Below are positions 33,239 to 41,346 of a DNA stretch of 64,000 nt, in pieces (the first letter of the stretch is position 1; each line of letters opens with the position of its first letter). Source of the DNA: QHXM01 sp963697975. GTDB taxonomy: Bacteria; Acidobacteriota; Blastocatellia; Pyrinomonadales; Pyrinomonadaceae. The translations under genes and the position numbers were made by a program. The notes under the pieces are model-generated. The model made no database searches and was not told where the DNA came from. It saw only the letters and a list, made by a program, of their open reading frames with translations. The stretch spans positions 4,712,001 through 4,776,000 of the forward strand of contig OY969111.1 of the NCBI GenBank assembly GCA_963697975.1. The letters are read 5' to 3'.

Positions 33239-34987
33239 TTGGCTGCCGAAACGATCATCGGGAATTACCGGATTGAGGAACGCATCGGGCGCGGCGGGAT
33301 GGGCGTTGTTTATCGCGGCCACCACCTGAAACTGCCGCGCGAGGTCGCCATCAAGTCTATCAGCGCGAGCAACACCCGCGACTTGCGCCGTCTTCGCTCA
33401 CGCTTCGAGAAAGAAGCCTTCGTCCAGTCTCAGCTAGATCATCCCGGCATCGTCAAAATCTACGACTACATCGTCTCTGCCCAGACCTACTACATCGTGA
33501 TGGAGTTTGTGGAGGGGCGCTCGCTGGCTCAACTCATCGACCGCGAGGTCGGCCCCTTGCCCATCGAACGCGCTCTGGACCTCTTCGAGCAAATGCTCGC
33601 GGCTATTGCCTACGCGCAGGAGTTCGTCTACCAGGATCAGGACGGCTCATCGCACAAAGGGTTGATTCACCGCGACCTCAAGCCAGCCAATCTGCTCATC
33701 ACGCCGGACGACCGCGTGAAGATTACGGACTTCGGGATTGTCAAACTCGTCGGCTCGGAGAAGACGAACACGGGCGGAAACTACGGCTCGCCCGAATATG
33801 TTTCGCCCGAACAGGCCGAGGGCGCGCCCGTTGACCCGCGCGCTGATATTTATAGCTTGGGCGTCATTCTTTACGAGATGCTGACGGGCGAGCCTCCCTT
33901 TCACGATCAGGGAGGCCACCTCTCGCAACTCGAAGTCGTCCGCGCGCACATCCATCAACAACCGCCTCCTCCATCTCGCCTCAATCCCCAACTGACGCCG
34001 GAACTGGAAGCCATCATCCTGCGCGCTCTGGAGAAGAAGCCGGAAAACCGTTTTGCTTCGGGGGCAGAATTTTTACACGCCGTGCGTCATGTGCGCGGGC
34101 GCGAGTCAAGCGACCATGCGCAGGGCGACAGTGCTACTACTACTACTACTGCGCGAACTCGCAGCAAGGTTGGGACACAGGAGATTATTGCTCCGACCAT
34201 CTCCGACGCCGGACGCGAGAGTTATTTGACGCAGCCCATTAAAGCTCAGAACTGCCCGTCGTGCGATGCAGGCGTAGAACCCGGCGACACGCATTGTCGT
34301 CAATGCGGGCACGAACTCGGCGGCTCGCCCGCCACCGTCAAGCTCACATATCAGGAGGCCGCCGAGTGGCGCAGGAAACGATCTTTCGGATTGTGGCTCG
34401 GAGTTGCGGCGGCGGCGCTCGCTGTCGTCGGACTGATTGTCTTCTTCGCCAATCGCACCGTCACGCCGGAGAACAAATCAACGGCGCAAGAATCTCCGTC
34501 GCCCGCGCCGGAATCTGCGCTCGTGGAAATAAAGCCCGCGCGCGTCGCTGTGGATTCAAGCTACGATGGTTATACCTTGACGCCTTTGACCGACAATGAA
34601 TGGGACGTGCGGCGCATCGGCAAGATGAAATACAACGAGGGCAACTGGGCTTCCGCCGAAACGCAAACGCCGCACTGGATTGAGTTGAGTTTTGATAAAC
34701 CCGTTCGTCTGGCTGCCGTCTATGTTTACTGGGGCTTTGATCGCAACCGCTTCATGCCTTCGCGCCGCGCGGAGTTGCAACTGATGGATGCGCGCGGGCG
34801 CTGGCAGACAATCTCAAAGATGGAGCCGGACAAGGATTACGACCGGATGGCTTTTGAGTTTGCGCCGTTGAACGCAACGCGCGCCAGAATCTTCCAGCCA
34901 GCGCAGCAGGGGCCGACGGGCAGACCTTTCATCATGTGGGTGCGCGAGGTTAAAGTGTTTGGCGTTGTCGAAAATAATCCAAAGTGA
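33239..34987 (+). CDS. Receptor-like Ser/Thr protein kinase with discoidin-like exterior domain
   Basis: A Hanks-type kinase (residues 9-275) with G-loop GRGGMG (17-22), Lys 39, HRDLKPAN (144-151, catalytic Asp 146) and DFG (164-166). A zinc ribbon C-x2-C...C-x2-C (about 341-358, CPSCDAG, CRQCG) and a transmembrane helix (about 382-404) follow. Outside, residues 430-580 resemble an F5/8 type C (discoidin) domain (SSYDGYTLTPLTDNEWDV, WASAETQTPHWIELSFDKPVRLA, FGV), which binds carbohydrate or lipid. Start is TTG at 33239; no in-frame ATG exists upstream. Its first bases follow the repeat arm. Confidence 0.88.
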   Translation: MAAETIIGNYRIEERIGRGGMGVVYRGHHLKLPREVAIKSISASNTRDLRRLRSRFEKEAFVQSQLDHPGIVKIYDYIVSAQTYYIVMEFVEGRSLAQLIDREVGPLPIERALDLFEQMLAAIAYAQEFVYQDQDGSSHKGLIHRDLKPANLLITPDDRVKITDFGIVKLVGSEKTNTGGNYGSPEYVSPEQAEGAPVDPRADIYSLGVILYEMLTGEPPFHDQGGHLSQLEVVRAHIHQQPPPPSRLNPQLTPELEAIILRALEKKPENRFASGAEFLHAVRHVRGRESSDHAQGDSATTTTTARTRSKVGTQEIIAPTISDAGRESYLTQPIKAQNCPSCDAGVEPGDTHCRQCGHELGGSPATVKLTYQEAAEWRRKRSFGLWLGVAAAALAVVGLIVFFANRTVTPENKSTAQESPSPAPESALVEIKPARVAVDSSYDGYTLTPLTDNEWDVRRIGKMKYNEGNWASAETQTPHWIELSFDKPVRLAAVYVYWGFDRNRFMPSRRAELQLMDARGRWQTISKMEPDKDYDRMAFEFAPLNATRARIFQPAQQGPTGRPFIMWVREVKVFGVVENNPK

Positions 34988-35013
34988 GTCGGTCAGATTC
35001 TTACATCAAATCT

Positions 35014-36249
35014 ATGCTAACTGCTGAAATCATCGCCATCGGCTCTGAACTCCTGACCTCCGAGCGCACGGACACCAACAGTCTCTGGTTAACGGAAAAG
35101 CTCAACGGCATCGGCATCGAAGTTAAGCTCAAGACCATCGTCGGCGACGACGACGCGCGGCTCGAAGAAACGATCAGGGATGCGATGAAGCGTTCGCGCG
35201 TCGTGATTATGACGGGCGGCTTAGGGCCGACCGAAGACGACATCACGCGCAAGATTGCTGCGCGGGCGCTCTCTCGCAGGCTCCTGCTCAACGAAAAGGT
35301 TCTTGAGGGCATTCGTCAAAAATTCTTTGACATGGGACGCCAGATGCCTGAGATCAACTCGCGGCAGGCGATGGTGATTGAAGGCGCGGAAGTTCTGGAT
35401 AATCCTAATGGCAGCGCGCCCGGCATGTACCTTGAGCATGAAGGCCGTAGCATCGTTCTGCTGCCCGGCCCACCGCGCGAGATGCGCCCGATGTTCGAGA
35501 CGTTCGTGCTGCCGAAGCTCTCTGCCAAAGCTGGCGACGTTCGCGTGGTGCGTCGCGTTCTGCGCGTTTCCGGAATGGGCGAATCGGCGATTGATGAGAA
35601 GATTGCTCCGGTCTATACGCAGTACAAAAACCCGCAGACGACGATTCTTTTCAATCGCAGCGAAGTCGAGATTCACCTGACGGCGCAGGCGAAGACCGAA
35701 ACCGAGGCGGAATTGTTGCTCGACGGTCTGGCCGGACAGATTGAAGAACGTTTGGGACACTCCATCTTCGCTTTCCGGGGAGAGAAGATGGAGGAAGTCG
35801 TCGGCCTTCGACTCGCGGTCGGCGGCTTCACTCTCGCCGTCGCCGAAAGCTGCACGGGCGGACTCATCAGCCAGCGTTTGACGGAAGTCCCCGGCTCGTC
35901 CGTTTATTTCATGGAAGGTGTCGTCACCTACTCGAACGACGCGAAGACACGTTCACTCGGTGTTGATTCCGAATTGATTCTGGAACACGGAGCGGTTAGC
36001 GCGGAGGTCGCCGAAGCGATGGCCGAAGGCGTGCGCCACCGCGCCGACACAGACTTCGGACTCGCGGTGACGGGCATCGCTGGCCCTGGCGGCGGCTCGG
36101 AAGAAAAGCCCGTCGGCCTCGTCTACATCGCGCTCTCGGACGACGCGCACACGGAGCATCGCAAACTGATGCTTCCCGGCGACCGCCACCTCATTCGCTG
36201 GCGAGCCTCGCAAGCCGCGCTCGACCTTTTGCGGCGGCGACTGATTTAG
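35014..36249 (+). CDS. cinA: CinA family protein (competence/damage, nicotinamide-nucleotide amidase)
   Basis: Two fused domains: an N-terminal MoCF/MPT-binding-like domain (residues 1-170, ADP-ribose pyrophosphatase in homologues: GDDDARL, IMTGGLGPTEDDITR, LPGPPREM) and a C-terminal CinA amidase (240-400, VAESCTGGLISQRLTEVPGSS, GIAGPGGGS), which recycles NMN to NaMN. Length 411 is standard. I chose ATG 35014, which gives the family N-terminus MLTAEIIAIGSELL; the GTG at 34984 overlaps the kinase stop by four bases and would add ten residues. It ends the four-gene co-directional run. Confidence 0.93.
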   Translation: MLTAEIIAIGSELLTSERTDTNSLWLTEKLNGIGIEVKLKTIVGDDDARLEETIRDAMKRSRVVIMTGGLGPTEDDITRKIAARALSRRLLLNEKVLEGIRQKFFDMGRQMPEINSRQAMVIEGAEVLDNPNGSAPGMYLEHEGRSIVLLPGPPREMRPMFETFVLPKLSAKAGDVRVVRRVLRVSGMGESAIDEKIAPVYTQYKNPQTTILFNRSEVEIHLTAQAKTETEAELLLDGLAGQIEERLGHSIFAFRGEKMEEVVGLRLAVGGFTLAVAESCTGGLISQRLTEVPGSSVYFMEGVVTYSNDAKTRSLGVDSELILEHGAVSAEVAEAMAEGVRHRADTDFGLAVTGIAGPGGGSEEKPVGLVYIALSDDAHTEHRKLMLPGDRHLIRWRASQAALDLLRRRLI

Positions 36250-36268
36250 ATTAGAGAACCTACCTGTG

Positions 36269-36355
36269 ATGGCGAATCCCATAACCCCTGAAGAATCCTC
36301 TGACGCGTCTTTTATTCACAGGGGGAGGAGAAATGAGTCGCATGATGCCGTCTAA
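36269..36355 (+). pseudogene. Possible gene remnant or small ORF, 28 codons
   Basis: A GC-rich reading frame beginning with M-A-N-P-I-T-P-E-E-S and ending DAV-stop, directly after cinA. An excellent ribosome site GGGGGAGGAG lies inside it and serves a second overlapping 20-codon frame at 36333. The stop TAA is within GTCTAAC, an R-Y-Y-Y-A-A-C sequence of the kind found at attC cores. It could be the tail end of a cassette array or of a gene displaced by the AT-rich island; no function is claimed. Confidence 0.35.
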
Positions 36356-36440
36356 CACGCGGATTTATGTTATTAAGCCGTACGCTGCGACTTGATCAGA
36401 AGCTCTGCCGTTTTGCTAATTACAGCATGAAGGTTTGGGT

Positions 36441-37049
36441 ATGGATGAAGGTGTGATTGAAAACATAGCTCGACAGGGATTAGGGAATATTGTTGCATTA
36501 GCGCGATGCCCTGACTGCAATTATATCGCTCAATCCGACGATGAAGAGACTATGCTTGCTACAAAAGATCAACCATGTCCGCAGTGTGGGATTGTTGGTT
36601 ATGGCGCTGGCTTAGTTCCGAATAATTATCTGGATGTTGCAAACTGGATAGGAGAGTATGCCGTTTCAAATAATCGCCGGGATCATGCGTCTGCTGTCTT
36701 TCTCTTCTGTGCTTTTGTAGAGGTAATTCTTGAAACCCTCAAAAATGATTGTCTAGAGTTACATCCTAAGGTGAAGTTGAAGTTTAAGCCCGATAAGTGG
36801 CTTTCGTTCAAAGATGTGTTTGGTGCTACCTTTAAAGATTCGTTGAGAGTTGCTCCTGCGAGACTCAAGAATTTTTCATCCATTTGGGAAGAACTTCGAG
36901 ATAAACGGAATAAGTTTCTTCATGGAAAGTCGAGCTACTTAATCGGTCGCTCGGATGCTCATAAGGCAATGAATTCTACAGTTGACGTTGTGAATGTGTA
37001 TAGATGGCTCAATAATAAGCATTGCATTAAATCTCAGCGCATGGCATAA
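36441..37049 (+). CDS. Zinc-ribbon plus HEPN-like protein
   Basis: A 202-residue, AT-rich gene. The N-terminus holds a zinc ribbon C-x2-C...C-x2-C (CPDCN about 22-26 and CPQCG about 44-48). The C-terminal 120 residues are helical with a central helix (VFLFCAFVEVILETLKN) and end with the motif R-D-K-R-N-K-F-L-H-G, which contains R-x4-H, the HEPN RNase signature. HEPN domains are found in toxin-antitoxin systems, defence islands and Argonaute- or CRISPR-associated nucleases. ATG 36441 follows AAGG; a TTG at 36435 is an alternative. Its base composition marks it as foreign. Confidence 0.68.
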   Translation: MDEGVIENIARQGLGNIVALARCPDCNYIAQSDDEETMLATKDQPCPQCGIVGYGAGLVPNNYLDVANWIGEYAVSNNRRDHASAVFLFCAFVEVILETLKNDCLELHPKVKLKFKPDKWLSFKDVFGATFKDSLRVAPARLKNFSSIWEELRDKRNKFLHGKSSYLIGRSDAHKAMNSTVDVVNVYRWLNNKHCIKSQRMA

Positions 37050-37153
37050 CAACGCATCCAACCCGACCACCCTCAGTTTGCCTTTCATCAACGTTCTTTG
37101 GTTTCATTCGTGTTGTCGCTATCGTCGGGCGGCAGGTTAATTCGTGAGTTGGG
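37045..37153 (+). other. Candidate attC-like site after the HEPN-like gene
   Basis: The HEPN stop codon sits in GCATAACAAC, followed by CATCCAACCCGACC; about 50 bases on comes GTCGGGCGGCAGGTT and then GAGTTGGGC. CCCGAC/GTCGGG can pair, and GTTGGGC fits the attC right core GTTRRRY. The left core departs from R-Y-Y-Y-A-A-C, so it is a plausible but imperfect attC-like fold. Confidence 0.42.
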
Positions 37154-37208
37154 CATATCTTACTCTCGAAAGCTAACAAGCTAAAGAGCCGATGCTATAC
37201 TGGGATCT

Positions 37209-37481
37209 ATGGATTTTGAGTGGGATGTAGAAAAGGCAGCAGCTAATCTGGCGAAGCATGGAATCTCTTTTGAAGCGGCAAAGACCGTTTTCGATGATCC
37301 GCTGTATGTTGATTTTTACGACCCTGACCATTCCGTTGATGAGCATCGTTATATTATCATTGGGGAGTCGCAGCAGAGACGGTTGTTAATTGTCTCATAC
37401 ACTGAGCGAGATGATGTAATTCGGCTGATTAGTGCCAGAGAAGTAACCGGAAGTGAACGAGAAGCATATGAAGAAGGTTGA
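37209..37481 (+). CDS. brnT: BrnT family toxin (type II toxin-antitoxin)
   Basis: A 90-residue RelE/HigB-fold ribonuclease toxin of the BrnT family (COG2929). Matches: start DFEWDVEKAAANLAKHGISFEAA, VFDDPLY, RYIIIGESQQRRLLIVSYTER, and VIRLISAREVTGSEREAYEE, each in family order. It cleaves mRNA in other species and is neutralised by BrnA. It overlaps the antitoxin gene by 14 bases, the normal toxin-first order of BrnTA. AT-rich composition and the cassette-like surroundings suggest it moved in with its neighbours. Confidence 0.9.
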   Translation: MDFEWDVEKAAANLAKHGISFEAAKTVFDDPLYVDFYDPDHSVDEHRYIIIGESQQRRLLIVSYTERDDVIRLISAREVTGSEREAYEEG

Positions 37482-37704
37482 AACAGACATCAACGATGAG
37501 CTTCGTCCAGAATATGATTTGCGAAGCCTAAGGGTGAGGAAGCTAGGCCGAGGGCGGAAAAGTTTCGGTGGAGTAATCCGCTTAGAGCCTGATGTAGCGG
37601 AAGTTTTTCCAGATGCAGAGGCGGTGAATGAGGCTCTGCGTTTTCTGATTAGAATCACCAAAGAAAATCAACCGACCTCTAACACTCAGGGCGATGCCTC
37701 ATAA
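37468..37704 (+). CDS. brnA: BrnA-like antitoxin
   Basis: A 78-residue protein partnering BrnT. The sequence has the BrnA layout: a disordered charged N-terminus that neutralises the toxin (INDELRPEYDLRSL) and a C-terminal ribbon-helix-helix-like domain (SFGGVIRLEPDVAEVFPDAEAVNEALRFLIRI) for operator binding and autoregulation. I use ATG 37468, which overlaps the toxin's last codons; a GTG at 37453 is in frame but unlikely. The stop TAA falls in a TCATAACTCATTCAAC stretch, again attC-like. Confidence 0.82.
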   Translation: MKKVETDINDELRPEYDLRSLRVRKLGRGRKSFGGVIRLEPDVAEVFPDAEAVNEALRFLIRITKENQPTSNTQGDAS

Positions 37705-37913
37705 CTCATTCAACCAGACCCCGCGATAGCATTTCTCTCATCCTTGAATTGTCCCATAATGTTGAGGGCTGCTCGCGCTCGACCTTCTCCGAAGACGATT
37801 GATTTAAGACGACGAACAGGATATAAGGTGGCGCACTCGCCTCGCCGATTGCGTGTTCGACGTGTAACGAAGCGAAGAAGGCTTAAAAATTCGGTACGTT
37901 GGAGACTCACCTC

Positions 37914-39356
37914 ATGGCTCATGACGTATTCATCAGTTACGCGGGAGAAGACGGGAAAGTGGCCGAGGCCGTCCGGCGCACGTTGGAAGATGAGGGGATT
38001 AAGTGTTGGATCGCCCCGCGCGACGTGCCCATCGGCACTAACTACGAAGATGCCATCATTGATGCGATTTGCGTCAGCCGCGTGATGATCCTCATCATCT
38101 CCGAACATTCCAATAAATCTCCGCACGTCAAACGCGAAATCCAGAACGCTTGCCTCGAAGATTCGCCAACGCAAATTCTACCCTTGCGCGTGGACGCCGT
38201 TCCGCTCAACAAGGCTTTGCGCTACTACCTCAGTTCTCTGCAATGGCTCGACGCTTCCAAGCCTCCAATCGAAGACCATCTTCAGGGACTCGTCGCCAAC
38301 GTGCACTCTCGCCTCGGTGCCGAGAACAAAGGGGAGATTGAAAGCGAAAGTGTGCGCGCGGCGATAGAGAAGTTAGAAAGAGACACGAAGCCAGTTCCTC
38401 TGATGAAGGAAACAAGCCCCGCGCCGAATGACGGAAAAGGCGGCGGCGGAATAATGCAGCAAAAGAAGTTGTTGATGGCTATTGCGGCAGCCGTCGTTAT
38501 CCTGGCAGCGGCGGGTATCTTTTGGGCAGTCAAATGGAGAAAGCGACCTCAACCCGTAAACCCGTCTTCATCACTCGTCAATACACCGCCTGCAAACTTA
38601 AATCAGGATAGCGGGCACAGCGCGGAGGCGACAAGGCCTTACAGGGAGATGGGCAAGTCAGAGAAAGAGAAGTTTATCCAGGAGCGGGCGCAGCACATCA
38701 TGGCGCAGTTAGGCGGCAATCCACACAAGCTCAACGAGAAAGCTTTATCCCTGATTAGAGCAGAGGTTGATTCATACGATGAAAATGTTGGGACCGGCAG
38801 CCGTAAGCGATTGGAGACCGACCCGCGTTTTATCTTCGAGGGAGCGCGGAAGTCTGCGCCGATTATCATCGAAGAGTTTAATAACAGGAACGTGCCGCCA
38901 ATTATCGGTCTGTATTTGCCAGCGGTTGAGTCCGAGTATAAGAATCTCTGCACACCTAAGGATAAGGGAAAGGGAATTTTTCAGATGTTGCCCACGACAT
39001 CTGAAAAATATGGCGTCAGCGGTGAACAGCTTTGTGATATACGCAAATCAGCGCAGGCCGCTGCTTACTATATGTCTCAATTGCTAAACTCCTGGGGAAG
39101 GGATTCAGACAACGTAACGCTTGCTATCTTCTCCTTCAATCGTGATCAGGAGCGGGTAAAAACTGATCTGAGCAAGTTGTCAGATAATCCTGAGCGTGAA
39201 CGAAGTTTCTGGACTTTAGTTGAAGGAGAGAACAGGTTGGACAGGGAAGCGAGGGAGGATTTGTATTATCTTCCAATGTTTTTGGCCGCCGCGATTGTCG
39301 GCGAGAATCCGCAGGCTTTCAACCTTCAGATGCAGCCACTCTCGACATACAAATAA
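37914..39356 (+). CDS. TIR - transmembrane - lytic transglycosylase fusion
   Basis: Residues 1-130 are a TIR domain (DVFISYAGEDGKVAEAVRRTLE, WIAPRDVPIGTNY, LIISEHSNKSPHVKREI) whose Glu 75 sits where catalytic TIR glutamates lie. A linker leads to one transmembrane helix (186-207). Residues 300-470, outside the membrane, form a lytic transglycosylase-like SLT domain: LPAVESEY with candidate catalytic Glu 339, GIFQMLP (354-360), and ISAQ-like helix AAAYYMSQLLNSWG. Inside-out topology thus joins a cytosolic NAD-type domain to a peptidoglycan-cutting domain. ATG 37914 follows GGAG; the TTG at 37899 is not needed. GC matches the host more than the preceding genes do. Confidence 0.88.
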   Translation: MAHDVFISYAGEDGKVAEAVRRTLEDEGIKCWIAPRDVPIGTNYEDAIIDAICVSRVMILIISEHSNKSPHVKREIQNACLEDSPTQILPLRVDAVPLNKALRYYLSSLQWLDASKPPIEDHLQGLVANVHSRLGAENKGEIESESVRAAIEKLERDTKPVPLMKETSPAPNDGKGGGGIMQQKKLLMAIAAAVVILAAAGIFWAVKWRKRPQPVNPSSSLVNTPPANLNQDSGHSAEATRPYREMGKSEKEKFIQERAQHIMAQLGGNPHKLNEKALSLIRAEVDSYDENVGTGSRKRLETDPRFIFEGARKSAPIIIEEFNNRNVPPIIGLYLPAVESEYKNLCTPKDKGKGIFQMLPTTSEKYGVSGEQLCDIRKSAQAAAYYMSQLLNSWGRDSDNVTLAIFSFNRDQERVKTDLSKLSDNPERERSFWTLVEGENRLDREAREDLYYLPMFLAAAIVGENPQAFNLQMQPLSTYK

Positions 39357-39368
39357 ACGAATGCGAAA

Positions 39369-39480
39369 GCAGTGGTCAGTAGTCAGTTAAAAGCAAAAGT
39401 CAGTTAAAGCAAAAGCTCAAATGCTGCTGCCCGTCGCTTGTTCTAACTGACCACCGACCACTGATTACTGACCACTGCTC
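39369..39480. repeat. Hairpin repeat, GTCAGTG family
   Basis: CAGTGGTCAGTAGTCAGTTA on the left is complementary to TAACTGACCACCGACCACTG and ACTGACCACTG on the right. The 7-mers GGTCAGT/AGTCAGT/GTCAGTG repeat. Other copies at 45222-45322 and 60341-60471. Confidence 0.9.
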
Positions 39481-39564
39481 TTGTTCCTTCTTTCCCTTGC
39501 TTGATATAGTCTCGGTTCGCCCTGAAAACAGATTTCTCTCTCATAGGGCGCGGAGTATCCTGAC

Positions 39565-40179
39565 ATGCGACCCGTGCTGGTTCTCATCGCTGCCTATCTG
39601 CTGGGTTCGATTCCCTTCGGTTATTTGATCGTGCGTGCGAAGGAAGGCGCGGACGTGCGCGCAACGGGTTCGGGCGGAACGGGTGCGACGAACGTCTCAC
39701 GCCGTGCAGGAAAGCTCGCGGGTGTGGTGACGCTCCTGCTCGACGCAATGAAGGGTGCGCTGGCTGTCCTGCTCGCGCGCTGGCTGTTGACTGATGATTT
39801 CGGGGTCAACTGGTGGGTGGCTGTGGCCGCCTTCCTTGCTGTCCTGGGCCACTGCTTCCCGGTTTGGCTGGGCTTTCGCGGGGGCAAGGGGGTGGCAACC
39901 GGGGTCGGCGTCTTTCTGAGTCTGTATCCGCTGGCGGTGGCGTGTGCGGCTGTGATCTTTATTATCGTGGTCGCGCTGACACGCTATGTCTCGCTTGGCT
40001 CGATTCTCGCCACCGCCGCCTTTCCTTTGTTCGTCTGGTTGCTGCGTCTGTATTTCAAGCCGGTCGCGGACCTCGCGCCCGTTATCACGGCGGCCATTAT
40101 TGCGGGCGCGCTCATCATCCTGATGCATCACGCCAACATCGGGCGACTGCTGCGAGGCACGGAGAGCAAGTTCAAGTAA
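39565..40179 (+). CDS. plsY: Glycerol-3-phosphate acyltransferase PlsY
   Basis: Transfers acyl from acyl-phosphate to glycerol-3-phosphate, the first step of phospholipid synthesis. The 204-residue protein has five transmembrane helices and the PlsY motifs GSGGTGATNVSRR (about 37-49, motif 1), GHCFPVWLGFRGGKGVATG (motif 2) and the third motif near ILMHHANIGRLLRG. It is followed at 73 bases by gpsA, which makes its substrate, forming a functional pair. Confidence 0.95.
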   Translation: MRPVLVLIAAYLLGSIPFGYLIVRAKEGADVRATGSGGTGATNVSRRAGKLAGVVTLLLDAMKGALAVLLARWLLTDDFGVNWWVAVAAFLAVLGHCFPVWLGFRGGKGVATGVGVFLSLYPLAVACAAVIFIIVVALTRYVSLGSILATAAFPLFVWLLRLYFKPVADLAPVITAAIIAGALIILMHHANIGRLLRGTESKFK

Positions 40180-40183
40180 AAGG

Positions 40184-40250
40184 ATGAAGGCTGAACGCTG
40201 AACGCGGAAGGAAAGACAGTTCATCGTTCATCGTTCCGCGCTCATCGTTT
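40184..40250. repeat. Hairpin repeat, GCTGAAC/CATCGTT family
   Basis: GAAGGCTGAACGCTGAACGCGGAA and TTCATCGTTCATCGTTCCGCGCTCATC are 7-bp periodic, in opposite orientation. Only 3 bases separate it from the gpsA ATG. Confidence 0.75.
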
Positions 40251-40252
40251 CC

Positions 40253-41263
40253 ATGAGTCGAATCGCAATCATCGGTGCGGGAAGTTGGGGGACGGCGCTG
40301 GGCATCATCGCCGGGCGCGCAGGGCATCGGGCGCGGCTCTGGTCGCGCAATGTTGAAGTAGTTGAGAGCATCAATCAACAGCACGTCAACGGTCGCTACC
40401 TCGCGGCGCATGAAATACCGTTGAGCGTCGAGGCGACAAGCGAGCTTGGTGAAGCCCTGAACGATGCTGAGTTTGTGTTGCTCGCCGCTCCGTCGCACGT
40501 GACGCGCGAGTTGCTGGTGCGGATGACGCCGCATTTGCATTCTGAGATGATCTTTGTCAGCGCGACGAAGGGAATTGAGATTGAGACCGGCAAGCGCATC
40601 TCCGAAGTCGTGCGAGACGTGTTGAGCGAACATTTCGAGCCGCGCTTCGTTTGTCTTTCAGGGCCGTCTTTCGCTCAGGAAGTTGCCATCAGACATCCGA
40701 CGGCTGTAGTGGCCGCGAGCGCTAAGCTCGAAGATGCCCGCCTGGTGCAGGAGCATCTGAGTTTTCAGAATCTACGCATCTACACGAACACGGATGTCCT
40801 GGGCACTGAGATCGGCGGGTCTGTGAAAAACGTCATGGCGGTGGCGGCTGGAATGGTGGCCGGGCTGGGTTTGGGGACGAACAGCATCGCGGCGTTGATT
40901 ACGCGCGGCCTGGCGGAAATGGCGCGCTTTGCGTTGGCTCAGGGCGCTCGGATGGAAACGCTGATGGGTTTGGCGGGGATGGGCGATCTGGTGCTGACCT
41001 GCACGGGCGGGCTATCGCGCAATCGCTTCGTCGGGCAGGAACTTGGAAAAGGTCGTGCTTTACAGGATATTGTAAGCGGAATGCACGAAGTCGCAGAGGG
41101 TGTGAAGACCACACTCGCCGTTCACCTGCTCGCTCAAAAGCTCAATGTCGAGATGCCGATTACCAGCGAAGTCCACGCCGTGCTTTATGAAGGCAAAAGG
41201 GCAGAGGACGCGGCAGGCGAACTGATGGTCAGACCCTTGCGCGGCGAGACGGATAATTTTTGA
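40253..41263 (+). CDS. gpsA: Glycerol-3-phosphate dehydrogenase [NAD(P)+]
   Basis: Reduces dihydroxyacetone phosphate to sn-glycerol-3-phosphate for phospholipid synthesis. The 336-residue enzyme shows the Rossmann GAGSWGTALG (about residues 7-16), VSATKGIE, SGPSFAQEV, the substrate region GGSVKNVMAVAAG and GLGTNSIAALITRGLAE, and MAGMGDLVLTCTG. It is the cytosolic soluble type, not GlpD. It immediately follows plsY and the ATG lies 3 bases after a repeat arm with no Shine-Dalgarno motif. Confidence 0.96.
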   Translation: MSRIAIIGAGSWGTALGIIAGRAGHRARLWSRNVEVVESINQQHVNGRYLAAHEIPLSVEATSELGEALNDAEFVLLAAPSHVTRELLVRMTPHLHSEMIFVSATKGIEIETGKRISEVVRDVLSEHFEPRFVCLSGPSFAQEVAIRHPTAVVAASAKLEDARLVQEHLSFQNLRIYTNTDVLGTEIGGSVKNVMAVAAGMVAGLGLGTNSIAALITRGLAEMARFALAQGARMETLMGLAGMGDLVLTCTGGLSRNRFVGQELGKGRALQDIVSGMHEVAEGVKTTLAVHLLAQKLNVEMPITSEVHAVLYEGKRAEDAAGELMVRPLRGETDNF

Positions 41264-41343
41264 TTTTAGATTTGCGATTGGACAAAGACATAATCTCTCC
41301 ACCTTTTCCAATCAAAAATCAAAAATCGCCAATCTAAAATCTA
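41262..41343. repeat. Hairpin repeat, ATTTTAGATTTGCGATT family
   Basis: The left arm (GATTTTAGATTTGCGATTGGA) is complementary to the right arm ending AAAATCGCCAATCTAAAATC. The right arm ends 4 bases before the smpB ATG. Confidence 0.88.
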
Positions 41344-41346
41344 ATT

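Noticed and set aside
34131..34152. Trinucleotide run CTACTACTACTACTACT in the kinase gene
   Set aside because: It codes for a Thr run in the linker; a triplet unit cannot shift frame, so phase variation is unlikely.
36333..36395. 20-codon frame with excellent ribosome site GGGGGAGGAG
   Set aside because: Too short and without features; noted within the remnant entry but not called as a gene.
37710..38174. 154-codon minus-strand frame upstream of the TIR-SLT gene
   Set aside because: Two thirds are antisense to the TIR domain; the rest has no recognisable domain, so a divergent partner gene is not supported.
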